The translations under genes and the position numbers were made by a program. A model generated the notes under the pieces. It made no database searches, was not told where the DNA came from, and worked only from the letters and a program-made list of their open reading frames with translations. Shown one piece after another: positions 11,369 through 21,157 of a stretch of DNA of 64,000 bases. This DNA comes from Thauera sp. K11 (lineage in GTDB: Bacteria > Pseudomonadota > Gammaproteobacteria > Burkholderiales > Rhodocyclaceae), in NCBI RefSeq assembly GCF_002354895.1, contig NZ_CP023439.1, forward strand, positions 3,906,001 to 3,970,000, in the 5' to 3' direction. How positions within the stretch are numbered: position 1 is the stretch's first letter; every line of letters starts with the position of its first letter.

Positions 11369-12241
11369 TCAGGTATTCCAGATGCGCGGGATCCGCGCCT
11401 CCCGCCCCGCCACCACCGGCCGCGCCGCCGCCCACAAGCGCGTGAACCACCCCCGCCCCGGCTCGCACGCCGGCCCCAGCCAGCGCGCCACCAGCAGCCC
11501 CGGCAGCAAGGTCACCGCCCCGGCGCCCGCCGCCGGCTCCACCCCGCGCCACGCCTCCAGCAAATCCGCGGTACAGCGCGGCGACGCCACCAGCAGGCTG
11601 CCGCCCACCGGCCGGCCCTGCAGCCCCGCCTTCGAACCCAGCAGCGCCCCGCCGCCCTCGACCACGCCACGCTCCAGCCACAATGGCCGCCCGTCGCGCA
11701 CGATCCGGGTGCGCATCGCCAGTTCGCCGTGGCGAAAGCGCTCACCCGAGCCCGTGCGCCCGAAACACAGCATCTCGGCGCCGACGAAGCAGGCATCGCC
11801 ATGCAGGCTCACCTCGGTCGCGAGATCGCCGAGCGCCCCGTCGAACACGATGCTCTCCTGCGGCAACCACTCGCAGATGCCGCCGGCGGCAACGTCGATG
11901 CGCTGCGCCAGCCCGCCCCGCGCGCCCGCGCTGCGATACCACTTGCCCGCGCCCGGCGTGGTCACCAGCACGTGGGCGCCGCTGCCCACCGTCACGTCGA
12001 CGCGCAATTCATCCCCACCGGCAATGCCCGCGGGCGGATGCACCAGAATGGTGTGGCACACGGCGTCGCCCTCCGGATACAGCGGCCGCTGCACCACGAG
12101 CGGGCCGCGATGGGCACGCCCGGCGAGCACGGTGCGCGTGCCCCGCTTCTCGTAGGCCAGCCGCAGCGCGGCATGCCAGCGCCCCGCGACGGGCGGAATG
12201 CGGCCGGGAAGGTCGGGGGAAGCGATCGCCACATCGTTCAT
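11369..12241 (-). CDS. ureD: Urease accessory protein UreD
   Basis: A 290-residue protein with the UreD signatures [59 protein letters not shown] and ESIVFDGA (quoted in parts). UreD is the scaffold that carries UreF and UreG onto apo-urease. It is the first gene of the operon. The annotated ATG at 12241 lies only about 12 nt from the -12 element of a good sigma-54 promoter, so the mRNA would be nearly leaderless from this start. A GTG at 12232 (codon 4) is the only other plausible early start. Confidence 0.9.
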   Translation of the reverse strand: MNDVAIASPDLPGRIPPVAGRWHAALRLAYEKRGTRTVLAGRAHRGPLVVQRPLYPEGDAVCHTILVHPPAGIAGGDELRVDVTVGSGAHVLVTTPGAGKWYRSAGARGGLAQRIDVAAGGICEWLPQESIVFDGALGDLATEVSLHGDACFVGAEMLCFGRTGSGERFRHGELAMRTRIVRDGRPLWLERGVVEGGGALLGSKAGLQGRPVGGSLLVASPRCTADLLEAWRGVEPAAGAGAVTLLPGLLVARWLGPACEPGRGWFTRLWAAARPVVAGREARIPRIWNT

Positions 12242-12252
12242 GCAGCCCGATA

Positions 12253-12268
12253 TGCAAATTCCAGGCCA
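12253..12268 (-). promoter_or_regulatory. Sigma-54 promoter of the ure operon
   Basis: On the minus strand this reads TGGCCTGGAATTTGCA, with GG and GC exactly 10 nt apart and a strong TTTGCA -12 box. The match to TGGCAC-N5-TTGCA is imperfect at two -24 positions. It is supported by an NtrC-type site about 185 bp upstream, the same arrangement as at urtA. Confidence 0.65.
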
Positions 12269-12437
12269 GCGCCTTCGTCCGGCATGCACGGGCAATCGCA
12301 TGAATGCCCTGCCGGAATGCATGCGCCTGACCGCGAAGGAAATCCGGCGGAAAAACCGGGCGAACCGCGATCTGTCGGCCCATTTTCCACATGCCGCCCC
12401 GGAATACGCGCACCGGAACGGGGCATCTGCGCCGTCA

Positions 12438-12454
12438 TGCACGATTCCGGTGCA
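12438..12454. promoter_or_regulatory. NtrC-binding site upstream of ure operon
   Basis: TGCACGATTCCGGTGCA matches the NtrC consensus TGCACC-N5-GGTGCA at all fixed positions except one. It lies about 185 bp upstream of the ureD sigma-54 promoter. The rest of the 512-bp gap 12242-12753 shows no gene. Confidence 0.65.
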
Positions 12455-12703
12455 TCTCCGCTCTTCCCCATCGTCCCCACCCACAGGCCATTTCCATCAC
12501 CGGCGTCAATACGTCACGCAGGCCGATCCGGACCGGAACCGGCAGCGTGACGGAAGTCATCGCATCCAAAACCGTTCCTGCCAACCGAATTCGAAATCTA
12601 TCTTTTTGTTTTTAAACGATATTTGTCGATCTTTCTTACACCGGCCCCGACCCGCCCCGCACGCATTCGCAGAAAACCATATAAATCAAACCGATAAAGA
12701 ATG

Positions 12704-12719
12704 TGGCATGGACCGTGCA
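12704..12719 (+). promoter_or_regulatory. Sigma-54 promoter of PEP-CTERM gene
   Basis: TGGCATGGACCGTGCA has GG and GC separated by exactly 10 nt and matches the -24/-12 consensus well. It lies 35 bp upstream of the PEP-CTERM start codon. Sigma-54 control by PrsK/PrsR-type sensors is a recognised theme for exosortase substrates. Confidence 0.6.
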
Positions 12720-12753
12720 GTAGGGAGCAACGTCACCAACCATCGAGTCCGCC

Positions 12754-13503
12754 ATGAAACTCTCGACCCCCGCCCTGCTCGCCTCGCTGCTGCTCACCGC
12801 GGGCGGCGCCAACGCCGCAGCCCTGACCGTCACCTTCGACAACCCGATCTTCGGCTACTTCAGCGGCGCGGCGTCGGATACGGTGCGCGTCAGCTACCCC
12901 GGCCATACCGAGGTCAGCGTCATGGCCGGGCGCTTCAGCGGCACCGCCAGCCAGCTCGAAGGCGTCGGCCCGAGCATCTTCATCGACAGCGTCGGCAAGC
13001 TCTTCATGTATTGCTACGACCTGTACGAGAACATCGACGGCGGCCAGGTCGTGCGCTACGCCATCAATTTCAATGGCCCCGCGCAGCGCACGCTGGACTT
13101 CCTGGGCGCGGTCAACTACGTGCTGAACGGCGATTCGAACGACTGGACCGACCCCTACGCCTGGGCGCGCCCGCTCACCGGGCTGCAGGGCGCGGCGGTC
13201 CAGCTCGGCATCTGGGAAAGCCTCTACGAGACCCGCGACAAGTGGAACCTGGCCTCGGGCGATTTTTCCGTGCGCATCAACGACCTCGAGCGCGAAACGA
13301 AGGACTGGGTCCAGAAGTTCTTCGACGCCATCCCGCTCGCCGACAGCCTGGACAAGCGCTACGTGATGACCTTCGAGGCGCCCGGCGCGCAGGACATGAT
13401 CACCGCCGACCCGCCGGCCAGCGTGCCCGAGCCGGCCTCGCTGGCGCTGCTCGCGACCGGCCTCGCCGGGCTGGGGCTGGGGCGCCGCCGCCGCGCGGCC
13501 TGA
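12754..13503 (+). CDS. PEP-CTERM sorting domain protein
   Basis: A 249-residue exported protein with signal peptide MKLSTPALLASLLLTAGGANA. The C-terminal tripartite sorting signal is VPEPASLALLATGLAGLGLG followed by RRRR. The body has no recognised enzymatic motif. Exosortase (EpsH/XrtA type) cleaves such signals; substrates are typically surface or matrix proteins linked to exopolysaccharide production. No exosortase gene is in the window. Transcription probably depends on sigma-54 (site at 12704-12719). Confidence 0.88.
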   Translation: MKLSTPALLASLLLTAGGANAAALTVTFDNPIFGYFSGAASDTVRVSYPGHTEVSVMAGRFSGTASQLEGVGPSIFIDSVGKLFMYCYDLYENIDGGQVVRYAINFNGPAQRTLDFLGAVNYVLNGDSNDWTDPYAWARPLTGLQGAAVQLGIWESLYETRDKWNLASGDFSVRINDLERETKDWVQKFFDAIPLADSLDKRYVMTFEAPGAQDMITADPPASVPEPASLALLATGLAGLGLGRRRRAA

Positions 13504-13584
13504 GCCCCGCCAGCCGGACCGGGCGCCACAGCCGCCCGGCCCGGCCGGAACATCCCTTCGGACGCTTCCGGCGGCAGCCCGCCG

Positions 13585-14250
13585 TCACCGCGCGGGCTTG
13601 TGCATCAGCACCACGTCCTTCGCCGGGAATTCGCACTGCCAGCCGCGGCGCCGCGCCAGCACGCGGAACGTCGCCTCGCGATAGAACGCCACGTGAGTCG
13701 GATCGCGCCGGTAGTGCCAGCGCGCGAAGCGGGCATCGTCGGTCTGGAAGCAGGTCATGATGCCGAGCCAGCCACCCGGGCGCAGCAGCGCGTCGAGCCG
13801 GGCGAATTCCGCGGCCGGGCGGTGGAAATGCTCCACGACCTCGGTGCAGGTGACGAAGTCGTAGCTGCGCCGCAGGACGGCCTCGTCGGGAGCGAAGAAG
13901 GGGTCGTACAGCGCAACACTGTGCCCCGCTTCGCCCAGCATCCCGGCCAGCAGCGGCCCCGGCCCGCAGCCATAGTCCAGGCCCTCGCCGGCCCGCCCCA
14001 GCCGCGCCAGCAGGGGCCGCGCGAGGCGGTCCAGGAACCGCCGATAGCCTTCGTCGAGCGGATCGTTGCGGTGCAGCACGTACTCCGCGCGCTCCGCCTC
14101 CTTCGACGGATGCTGCGCCGGCAGCATGAAGGTCGCCTCGCAGGCGTCGCAGCGCCCGTAGTCGAACCCGCCGATGTGCATGAAAAAGCGCGGCGCGGCG
14201 GCGAGGCAGACCGGGCAGGCGGCCGGCAAAGGGGTGGCGGGCGGATTCAT
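13585..14250 (-). CDS. Class I SAM-dependent methyltransferase with N-terminal zinc-ribbon-like motif
   Basis: A 221-residue protein. Residues 12-40 hold CPVC and CDAC pairs, a likely zinc-binding knuckle. Then comes a Methyltransf_23-type domain with motif I LDYGCGPGPLLAGML, the acidic TEVVEHFHRP and LRPGGWLGIMT. Such proteins methylate small molecules or lipids; the substrate is unknown. It is convergent with the PEP-CTERM gene and 107 bp from the end of the solute-binding protein gene, so the transcription unit is uncertain. Confidence 0.8.
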   Translation of the reverse strand: MNPPATPLPAACPVCLAAAPRFFMHIGGFDYGRCDACEATFMLPAQHPSKEAERAEYVLHRNDPLDEGYRRFLDRLARPLLARLGRAGEGLDYGCGPGPLLAGMLGEAGHSVALYDPFFAPDEAVLRRSYDFVTCTEVVEHFHRPAAEFARLDALLRPGGWLGIMTCFQTDDARFARWHYRRDPTHVAFYREATFRVLARRRGWQCEFPAKDVVLMHKPAR

Positions 14251-14357
14251 TCCCCGATTCTACGCGGGCGGCACTGCCCGCTCCCTCGTCCGGCGGCACG
14301 GCCTGCCGGCGCGGATCGGGCACGCCGGCCCCGGGCCGAAGCAGCCGGCAGGAGCCC

Positions 14358-15674
14358 TCATGCGCCGGCTTCGTCCAGCATGCGCCCGACTTCGCTGCGA
14401 GCCTTCGCCGCCGCCCATTGCCAGTCGATCTCGACGCGGCGAGGCGCCCCTTCGGCGCCGTCGGGGCGGTCGCGAAACCGGGCCAGCATCACGGGGGCCG
14501 CGGCCTCCGTCTCGGACAGCGGTGGCGCGCACAGGCGGGCGCGCATGGCGCGGGCGTCGAGCCCGCGGCGTTCGGCGGCGTGGATGCGCCCCCACAGCGC
14601 AGCCAGATGCTCGTGCCCCTGCACGTACATCTGCTCGAACGCCGACGCCACCAGCGCCAGACGGTCCCGCCCGGCAGCGTTGTCGTAGGCGTAGCCGCCG
14701 GCGGCTGCGGCGGCGAACGGATCGTGGTAGCCAACGGGCAGGCCGGCATAGACCGCAGGGCGCACCGGCAGCCTGCGGATGTCCGGATCGGCGAGCAGGC
14801 GCTGCCCCTCCCCGGACAGCACGAAGCGGGCGAAGGCCCGCGCGCCGTCCGGGTTGGGCGCGCCGGCGGTGATCGCGATGTGCGCGGGATTGATGCCGCC
14901 GTGCCGCGGATAGGCGAAGCCCAGCGGCGCTCCGCCGGCGATCGCCGCCGCGGCGAGGAAATCGATCGACAGGCCGATCGCGGCGCGGCCCGGCCCCACT
15001 GCCTCGGCCACACGCCGCCCACCGCTGCCCACCAGCACCGACAGGCCGGCGATCTCGCTCCACAGCGCCCAGCCGCGCTCCCAGCCGTAGGACTGCAGCA
15101 CGATGTCCGCCATCACCTGCGCGAAGCCCACCCGGGCCGGATTCGGCAGCGCGATGCGGCCGGCCAGGCGCGGATCGGCCAGGTCGGTCCAGTCCCGCGG
15201 CACGGCGACGCCGAGGCGGCCGAGTTCCGCCGCATCGAAGACGAAGCCGTAGCCGGCGAGTTCGGTGGCGAGGTAGTAGCCGTCGGCATCCGAGATGCGG
15301 GTGCCGCCGACATGGTCGGGCAGGCCGTCGCGGTCGATGCCGGCCGACTGGAAGGCTCCCGCCGCCTTGAGCCGGTCGAAGGTGCGCGGCGACGCCGCCC
15401 AGTAGACATCCACGCCGCCTTGCCCGGGGCCGGACAGCAGGGACAGTGCCTCGGCCCCGTGGTACCACCGGATGCTCAGCCGGTACTGCGGATGGGCCTT
15501 TGCGAACGCCGCCTCGAAGCGGCTCGTCATTTCCTCGGGATAGCCGGTGAGCACCACCACCGGCATCGGAGCGGCTGCGCGCAGGTGGCGCGGCACAAGC
15601 AACATCAGCACGCCCCGGGCCAGCAAGGCAAGGGCCCGGCGGCGGCCGGGGGAGGCGGAGAAACGGGCGTTCAT
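14358..15674 (-). CDS. ABC-type extracellular solute-binding protein (family 1)
   Basis: A 438-residue protein with a basic signal sequence (RRRALALLARGVLMLLVPRHLRAAA). A periplasmic-binding fold resembles the iron/thiamine-type family 1: VDVYWAASPRTFDRLKAAGAF, LADPRLAGRIALPNPARVGFAQ and GAPNPDGARAFARFVLSGEGQ. The C-terminal roughly 100 residues are longer than usual. AGGAG precedes the ATG at 15674. It lies 160 bp after modC in the same direction, so it may be expressed with molybdate uptake. No cognate permease is adjacent, and the ligand is unknown. Confidence 0.75.
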   Translation of the reverse strand: MNARFSASPGRRRALALLARGVLMLLVPRHLRAAAPMPVVVLTGYPEEMTSRFEAAFAKAHPQYRLSIRWYHGAEALSLLSGPGQGGVDVYWAASPRTFDRLKAAGAFQSAGIDRDGLPDHVGGTRISDADGYYLATELAGYGFVFDAAELGRLGVAVPRDWTDLADPRLAGRIALPNPARVGFAQVMADIVLQSYGWERGWALWSEIAGLSVLVGSGGRRVAEAVGPGRAAIGLSIDFLAAAAIAGGAPLGFAYPRHGGINPAHIAITAGAPNPDGARAFARFVLSGEGQRLLADPDIRRLPVRPAVYAGLPVGYHDPFAAAAAGGYAYDNAAGRDRLALVASAFEQMYVQGHEHLAALWGRIHAAERRGLDARAMRARLCAPPLSETEAAAPVMLARFRDRPDGAEGAPRRVEIDWQWAAAKARSEVGRMLDEAGA

Positions 15675-15834
15675 GCAGGCTCCTTTGGCATTCGCGGCGA
15701 CTGCAGGGCTTGGAGCGGCGACACGGACGCTCGCCAACGGCAGCACCCGGCACGGCTTCGCCGCGGGCGAGCGGCGGCACACCTGCCACCATGCGCGCTC
15801 CACCGCCGCCGGCGGGACGGCGGACGGCCGCCGT

Positions 15835-16968
15835 TCAGCCCAGCAGCGCCACGGTCTTGATCTGCGCCCACATCGGCCTGCCGGGTGCGACGCCCAGTTG
15901 ATCGCAGGAGCGCCGCGTGATCCGCGCCAGCAGCGGCGTGCCCTGCGCGTCGAGGCGCACCAGCACGTGGGCCGGCGTGTCGGCATCGGCGACGCCGGCC
16001 ACGGTGACCGGCAGCAGGTTGGTGATCGAGCTGCCATCCAGCCGCTCCAGCGCGAGGCTGACGTCGCGCGCATTCACGCGAAAGCGCAGCCGGCGGCCGA
16101 GCGGCTCGGGGCGGCGGGCGACGAGCACGCTGCCGCCGGGAAAATCGAGCCGCGTCAGGTGGTAGCGGTCGTCGTGCTCGGCGACCACCGACTCGACCAC
16201 CGCGCCGGCATCGTCGGTGAAGACGGTGGGCAGGTCGAGCCGCGCCAGCGTGTCGGCCAGCGGCCCCTGGGCCACCACTCCGCCCTCGTCGAGCAGCACG
16301 ACGTGGTCGGCCAGCCGCGCCACTTCGTCGGGCGAATGGCTGACGTACAGCACCGGGATGTCGAGTTCGTCGTGCAGGCGTTCGAAGTAGGGCAGGATCT
16401 CGTGCTTGCGCTTGAGGTCCAGCGCGGCCAGCGGTTCGTCCATCAGCAGCAGGCGCGGACTGGTGAGGAGCGCGCGGACCACGCCGACGCGCTGGCGCTC
16501 GCCGCCGGACAGGTGGCCGGGCATGCGGTCGAGCAGATGGCCGATGCCGAGCAGTTCCACCGCCTGCTCCCACGACACCTTGTTCGCACCCGCGCGGCGC
16601 ATGCCGTATTCCAGGTTGCGCCGCACCGACAGGTGGGGGAACAGGCTGGCCTCCTGGAACACGTAGCCGAGCGAGCGCTTGTGGGTGGGCACGAAGATAC
16701 CCGCGGCGCTGTCCTGCCACAGCTCGCCGTTGATCTCGATCCGCCCCTCGGACGCCCGCTCCAGGCCGGCGATGCAGCGCAGGCAGGTGGTCTTGCCCGA
16801 GCCGGAATGGCCGAACAGCGCGGTGACGCCGCGCCCCGGCAGATCGAGGTCGACGTCGAGCGCGAACCCCGGGTAGCGGACGCTGAAGCGGGCGCGGATG
16901 CCGCCCCTGGCGGCACCGGCGGCGCGGGCGAAGGCAGGGTCGGCCAGCGGGGGATCGGCGGCATTCAC
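15835..16968 (-). CDS. modC: Molybdate ABC transporter ATP-binding protein ModC
   Basis: A 377-residue ATPase with Walker [10 protein letters not shown], signature [16 protein letters not shown], Walker [13 protein letters not shown] and the switch His in [10 protein letters not shown]-terminal TOBE/Mop-type domain follows, typical of ModC. It energises molybdate import through ModB. The start is a GTG at 16968, preceded by GGGGGAAG. It begins 16 bp after the modB stop in a leftward modE-A-B-C unit. Confidence 0.92.
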   Translation of the reverse strand: MNAADPPLADPAFARAAGAARGGIRARFSVRYPGFALDVDLDLPGRGVTALFGHSGSGKTTCLRCIAGLERASEGRIEINGELWQDSAAGIFVPTHKRSLGYVFQEASLFPHLSVRRNLEYGMRRAGANKVSWEQAVELLGIGHLLDRMPGHLSGGERQRVGVVRALLTSPRLLLMDEPLAALDLKRKHEILPYFERLHDELDIPVLYVSHSPDEVARLADHVVLLDEGGVVAQGPLADTLARLDLPTVFTDDAGAVVESVVAEHDDRYHLTRLDFPGGSVLVARRPEPLGRRLRFRVNARDVSLALERLDGSSITNLLPVTVAGVADADTPAHVLVRLDAQGTPLLARITRRSCDQLGVAPGRPMWAQIKTVALLG

Positions 16969-16984
16969 TACGACTTCCCCCGCA

Positions 16985-17665
16985 TCAGCCCGGCCCCGCC
17001 TTGAAGCGCCGGCCGGAATACAGGGCGAGCAGCACGAAGAAGGAGAACACCACCATGCCGCCGGCCAGCCAGTGCGCCTGGGCGTATTCCATCGCCTCGA
17101 CGTGGTCGAAGATCTGCACCGACACCGTGCGCGTCTTGCCCGGGATGTTGCCACCCAGCATCAGCACCACGCCGAATTCGCCCACGGTGTGGGCGAAGCC
17201 GAGGATGGAGGCGGTGACGAAGCCCGGCCGCGCCAGCGGCAGCACCACGGTGAAGAAGGTGTCCCACGGCCCGGCACGCAGCGTGGCCGCCACTTCCAGC
17301 GGACGCTCGCCGATGGCTTCGAAGGCGTTCTGCAGCGGCTGTACGACGAAGGGCATGGAATAGAACACCGAACCGACGACCAGCCCGGCGAAGGTGAAGG
17401 GCAGCGTGCCCAGCCCCATCGCGGCGGTGAATTTGCCGACCAGGCCGTGCGGCCCCATCGTCACCAGCAGATAGAAGCCCAGCACCGTGGGCGGCAGCAC
17501 CAGCGGCAGCGCCACCACCGCGCCGATCGGCCCCTTCAGCCGCGAGCGCGTGCGCGCCAGCCACCACGCCACCGGCGTGCCGATCACCAGCAGCAGCGCG
17601 GTAGTCAGCGACGCCAGTTCCAGCGTCAGCCAGATCGCGGCGAGGTCGGACGCGGACAGGCTCAC
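16985..17665 (-). CDS. modB: Molybdate ABC transporter permease ModB
   Basis: A 226-residue inner-membrane protein with about five transmembrane helices, the ModB sequence [18 protein letters not shown], and the permease EAA loop ([17 protein letters not shown]...[14 protein letters not shown]). It forms the channel for molybdate received from ModA. It has a GTG start at 17665 with GGAAGG upstream. It lies 97 bp after modA. Confidence 0.93.
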   Translation of the reverse strand: MSLSASDLAAIWLTLELASLTTALLLVIGTPVAWWLARTRSRLKGPIGAVVALPLVLPPTVLGFYLLVTMGPHGLVGKFTAAMGLGTLPFTFAGLVVGSVFYSMPFVVQPLQNAFEAIGERPLEVAATLRAGPWDTFFTVVLPLARPGFVTASILGFAHTVGEFGVVLMLGGNIPGKTRTVSVQIFDHVEAMEYAQAHWLAGGMVVFSFFVLLALYSGRRFKAGPG

Positions 17666-17762
17666 CGGACTACCTTCCCGCCGCCGCGCGGCGCCACTCC
17701 CCCGGGAGGGCGGGCCCCGTTCGGGCTGCCGGGCGGGGCGTGCTCATGCCGGAAGTGTGCCC

Positions 17763-18554
<792 letters not shown>

Positions 18555-19367
18555 TCAGTCTGCGGCGGCGAGGATCACGCTCGACGCCTTGAAGAACGCG
18601 CAGGCGGCGACGCCGGGCGCGATGCCCAGCGCCCTGCAGCTGTCGCCGGTCACCACCGCGGTGACGCTGCGCCCGGAAGGCAGCGCCAGCGTCACCTCGT
18701 TGTTGACCGGCCCTTCGTGCACCGCCGCGACCTCGCCCCACAACTGGTTGCGCGCGGTCAGCCGCAACCCGGGGTCGACGGAAAGCATCACCGAGGACGA
18801 CTTCACCAGCGCGAACGCGTCCTTGCCGATGGCCAGCGCCAGGTTTTCCGCGCTGGTGCGGGTGATGACGGCGGCGATCTCGGTGTTCGCGTCGATGCGG
18901 ATGCGGACTTCGTAATCCACCCCGCCGTCGCGCAGCCCGGTGATGACGCCGGAAAACTGGTTGCGGGCGCTGGTCTTCATGCTCATGCGGCGCATCAGTT
19001 GCCGGAAGCCGCCGACGTCGCAGCCGCCGGCCTCGTCCAGACGTTCGGACAGGCGGTCGAGCGCGGCCTGGTATTCGATCTCGAGCGCGCGGTACATCGC
19101 CACCATCTTGCGCCCGTATTCGGTCAGTTCGGTGCCGCCTCCCTGGCGCCCGCCGATGACCCGCACCACCAGCGGCTCGGGCGCGAGGTTGTTCAGGGTG
19201 TCGATGGCGTCCCACGCCGCCTTGTACGACAGCGGCACCGCCTTCGCCGCCTGGTTGATCGAGCCCTTGCGGCCGATTTCCTCCAGCAGCCGGATGCGGG
19301 TGTCCGAAAGCGCCACGCCGATCTCGTTCTCGAGCGACATCCGGGCGAGGAAGCGGTTGCCGGCCAT
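18555..19367 (-). CDS. modE: Molybdate-responsive regulator ModE
   Basis: A 270-residue protein. Residues about 15-120 form the LysR-like winged helix (LLEEIGRKGSINQAAKAVPLSYKAAWDAID, in parts) with the ModE signature VVRVIGGRQGGGTELTEYG. Two tandem Mop domains follow, each starting TSARNQFSG or LTARNQLWG and ending with a VILS/VILA-type strand. Molybdate-loaded ModE represses mod transport genes. It is the first gene of the leftward modEABC unit and diverges from mop. Confidence 0.95.
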   Translation of the reverse strand: MAGNRFLARMSLENEIGVALSDTRIRLLEEIGRKGSINQAAKAVPLSYKAAWDAIDTLNNLAPEPLVVRVIGGRQGGGTELTEYGRKMVAMYRALEIEYQAALDRLSERLDEAGGCDVGGFRQLMRRMSMKTSARNQFSGVITGLRDGGVDYEVRIRIDANTEIAAVITRTSAENLALAIGKDAFALVKSSSVMLSVDPGLRLTARNQLWGEVAAVHEGPVNNEVTLALPSGRSVTAVVTGDSCRALGIAPGVAACAFFKASSVILAAAD

Positions 19368-19561
19368 GGTCTTCGTCGAACTATGTTCCCGGGTTTATAT
19401 AAAGGACACCCCGCCGCGGCGCGGAATTTCCATGGTCGATTTTCTACAGCGCTTCTGCGTACAGTCCCGTTCGAGACCGCGCTGCAAGGTCGCTACGGAT
19501 TATATGTAGTAAACACCGCAACGTGTCCCGCCCATCGCAACCCGTCCATCAGGAGAACGCC
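19368..19561. promoter_or_regulatory. Divergent modE/mop control region with ModE-like palindromes
   Basis: This AT-richer gap holds a perfect palindrome TTTATATAAA at 19394-19403 and a second site CTACGGATTATATGTAG at 19493-19509. Both resemble the TATATA-rich halves of ModE operators (CGnTATATA-N6-TATATAACG). Their position between modE and the divergent mop gene fits autoregulation by molybdate. The match was made by eye. Confidence 0.45.
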
Positions 19562-19990
19562 ATGAAGATCAGTGCGCGCAACAAATTCGAAGGCACCGTC
19601 GCCGCCGTGACCGCCGGCGCGGTCAATGCCGAAGTGGGGATCGATCTGGCCAGCGGCGACAAGCTCGTCGCCATCATCACGCTGGAAAGCGCCCGGTCGC
19701 TGCAACTGGCACCCGGCGGGAAGGTCGTCGCCCTGGTGAAGGCGCCGTGGGTGATGCTGATGACCGACGGCAGCGGCATCCGCCTGTCGGCGCGCAACTG
19801 CCTGGCCGGCACGGTGAAGACGGTGACCCCCGGCGCGGTGAATGCGGAGGTGGTGGTCGCCCTGCCCGGCGGCACCGAGATCGTCGCCATCGTGACCAAC
19901 GACGCCGTCACCGAACTCGGCCTCGCCCCCGGCGTGCCCGCCACCGCGGTGATCAAGGCGTCGAACGTGATCCTCGGCGTGCCGGCCTGA
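19562..19990 (+). CDS. mop: Di-Mop molybdate-binding protein (molbindin)
   Basis: A 142-residue protein made of two Mop repeats: MKISARNKFEGTVAAVTAGA...VALVKAPWVML and IRLSARNCLAGTVKTVTPGA...AVIKASNVILGV. Mop proteins assemble into rings that store molybdate oxyanions in the cytoplasm. GGAG precedes the ATG. It is divergent from modE, with likely ModE-type sites between. It is convergent with urtE, 12 bp apart. Confidence 0.92.
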   Translation: MKISARNKFEGTVAAVTAGAVNAEVGIDLASGDKLVAIITLESARSLQLAPGGKVVALVKAPWVMLMTDGSGIRLSARNCLAGTVKTVTPGAVNAEVVVALPGGTEIVAIVTNDAVTELGLAPGVPATAVIKASNVILGVPA

Positions 19991-20002
19991 GCGCCGCCGG
20001 CG

Positions 20003-20695
20003 TCAGACCGACAGCACCTGCCGCACGCCGTCGGCATCCATGTCGGCGCCCGCGCCGCGCATGACGATCTCGCCGCGCTCCATCACCAGGTACTGGTCGG
20101 CGAGCGCGCGGGCGAAGTCGTAGTACTGCTCGACCAGCAGGATCGCCATCTCGCCGGTGGCGGCGAGGCTGCGGATGGCGCGCTCGATGTCCTTGATGAT
20201 GGAGGGCTGGATGCCCTCGGTGGGTTCGTCGAGGATCAGCAGCTTCGGCCCGAAGGCGAGCGCGCGGCCGATGGCGAGCTGTTGCTGCTGGCCGCCCGAG
20301 AGGTCGCCGCCGCGGCGGCCCATCATCTGCCGCAGTACCGGAAACATGTCGAAGATGCGCGGCGGGATGGCGGAGCCGCGCGGCCGGGTGGCCAGCCCCA
20401 TGAGGAGGTTTTCCTCCACGGTGAGGCGGGGAAAGATCTCCCGCCCCTGCGGCACGAAGCCGATGCCTGCGCGCACGCGCTGGTAGGACGGCGCGCGGGT
20501 GATGTCGCGGCCGCCGAAACCGATGCTGCCGGAGGCGGCGGGCACGAGCCCCATCAGCGTTTTCAGCAGCGTGGTCTTGCCGACGCCGTTGCGGCCCAGC
20601 AGCGTGGTGACCTTGCCCACCGGCACTTCGAAGGACAGGCCGCGCAGGATGTGGCTGCCGCCGTAGTACTGGTTCAGGTTTTCGACCTTCAGCAT
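20003..20695 (-). CDS. urtE: Urea ABC transporter ATP-binding subunit UrtE
   Basis: A 230-residue LivF-type ATPase: Walker A GRNGVGKTTLL, signature LSGGQQQQLAIGRAL, Walker B LLILDEPTEGIQPSI and the switch His replaced by Gln in LLVEQYY, as is normal for LivF/UrtE. YYGGSHILRGLSFEVP is the usual UrtE start. It pairs with UrtD to drive urea import. A 462-bp gap containing two inverted hairpin elements separates it from urtD. Confidence 0.93.
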   Translation of the reverse strand: MLKVENLNQYYGGSHILRGLSFEVPVGKVTTLLGRNGVGKTTLLKTLMGLVPAASGSIGFGGRDITRAPSYQRVRAGIGFVPQGREIFPRLTVEENLLMGLATRPRGSAIPPRIFDMFPVLRQMMGRRGGDLSGGQQQQLAIGRALAFGPKLLILDEPTEGIQPSIIKDIERAIRSLAATGEMAILLVEQYYDFARALADQYLVMERGEIVMRGAGADMDADGVRQVLSV

Positions 20696-20820
20696 CGCTC
20701 GATCCTTTTTTGGCTCATGGCCGTGTTTCCGGATTTCACGGCGTATTCGTTTCATGGGTGGTTGGTCCGGTGACTCGCCGTTTTGGGGAAGCTCTGCGGC
20801 TCATGCCCGTAACCGCGCGC

Positions 20821-20908
20821 CACGCGGGGCATTCGTTCCGAGGGCTGCGGAACTCGCTCGCTGCGCTCGCTCAGACAGTCCTCGCCCTCTCCACGAATGC
20901 CCCGCGTG
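20821..20908. repeat. Dispersed hairpin element, copy B (urtD-urtE gap)
   Basis: Perfect 16-bp outer arms CACGCGGGGCATTCGT and ACGAATGCCCCGCGTG enclose the conserved interior in inverted orientation (CTGCGGAACTC...CAGTCCTCGCC). The inner arms GAGGGC and GCCCTC also pair. It forms a head-to-head pair with copy C. Confidence 0.88.
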
Positions 20909-21012
20909 TCGCGCTTGGCGCCGGCGGTGCCCGACGGCTGGCAAACCCGGCGATCCGGCCTGCCTGCACGACCCTTCGGACGCGGAGCCAGCAACCACGC
21001 CAAGCCGGATGT

Positions 21013-21090
21013 GCGGGGTATTCCTGGAAGGGGCGAGGACTGTCCGAGCCCGCAGGGCGAGTTCCGCAGCCCCTGGAAGGAATACCCCGC
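21013..21090. repeat. Dispersed hairpin element, copy C (urtD-urtE gap)
   Basis: Outer arms GCGGGGTATTCC and GGAATACCCCGC pair, as do inner arms GGGGC and GCCCC. The interior GAGGACTGTCCGAGC...GAGTTCCGCAG matches copy A almost exactly. It is opposite in orientation to copy B, with about 100 bp between them. No gene is visible elsewhere in 20696-21157. Confidence 0.88.
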
Positions 21091-21157
21091 GCAGCCGGCG
21101 GTCGGAACCGCAACCCCCACCCGTCACCCACCACAACCCAGCCACGGCACCCCCGAT

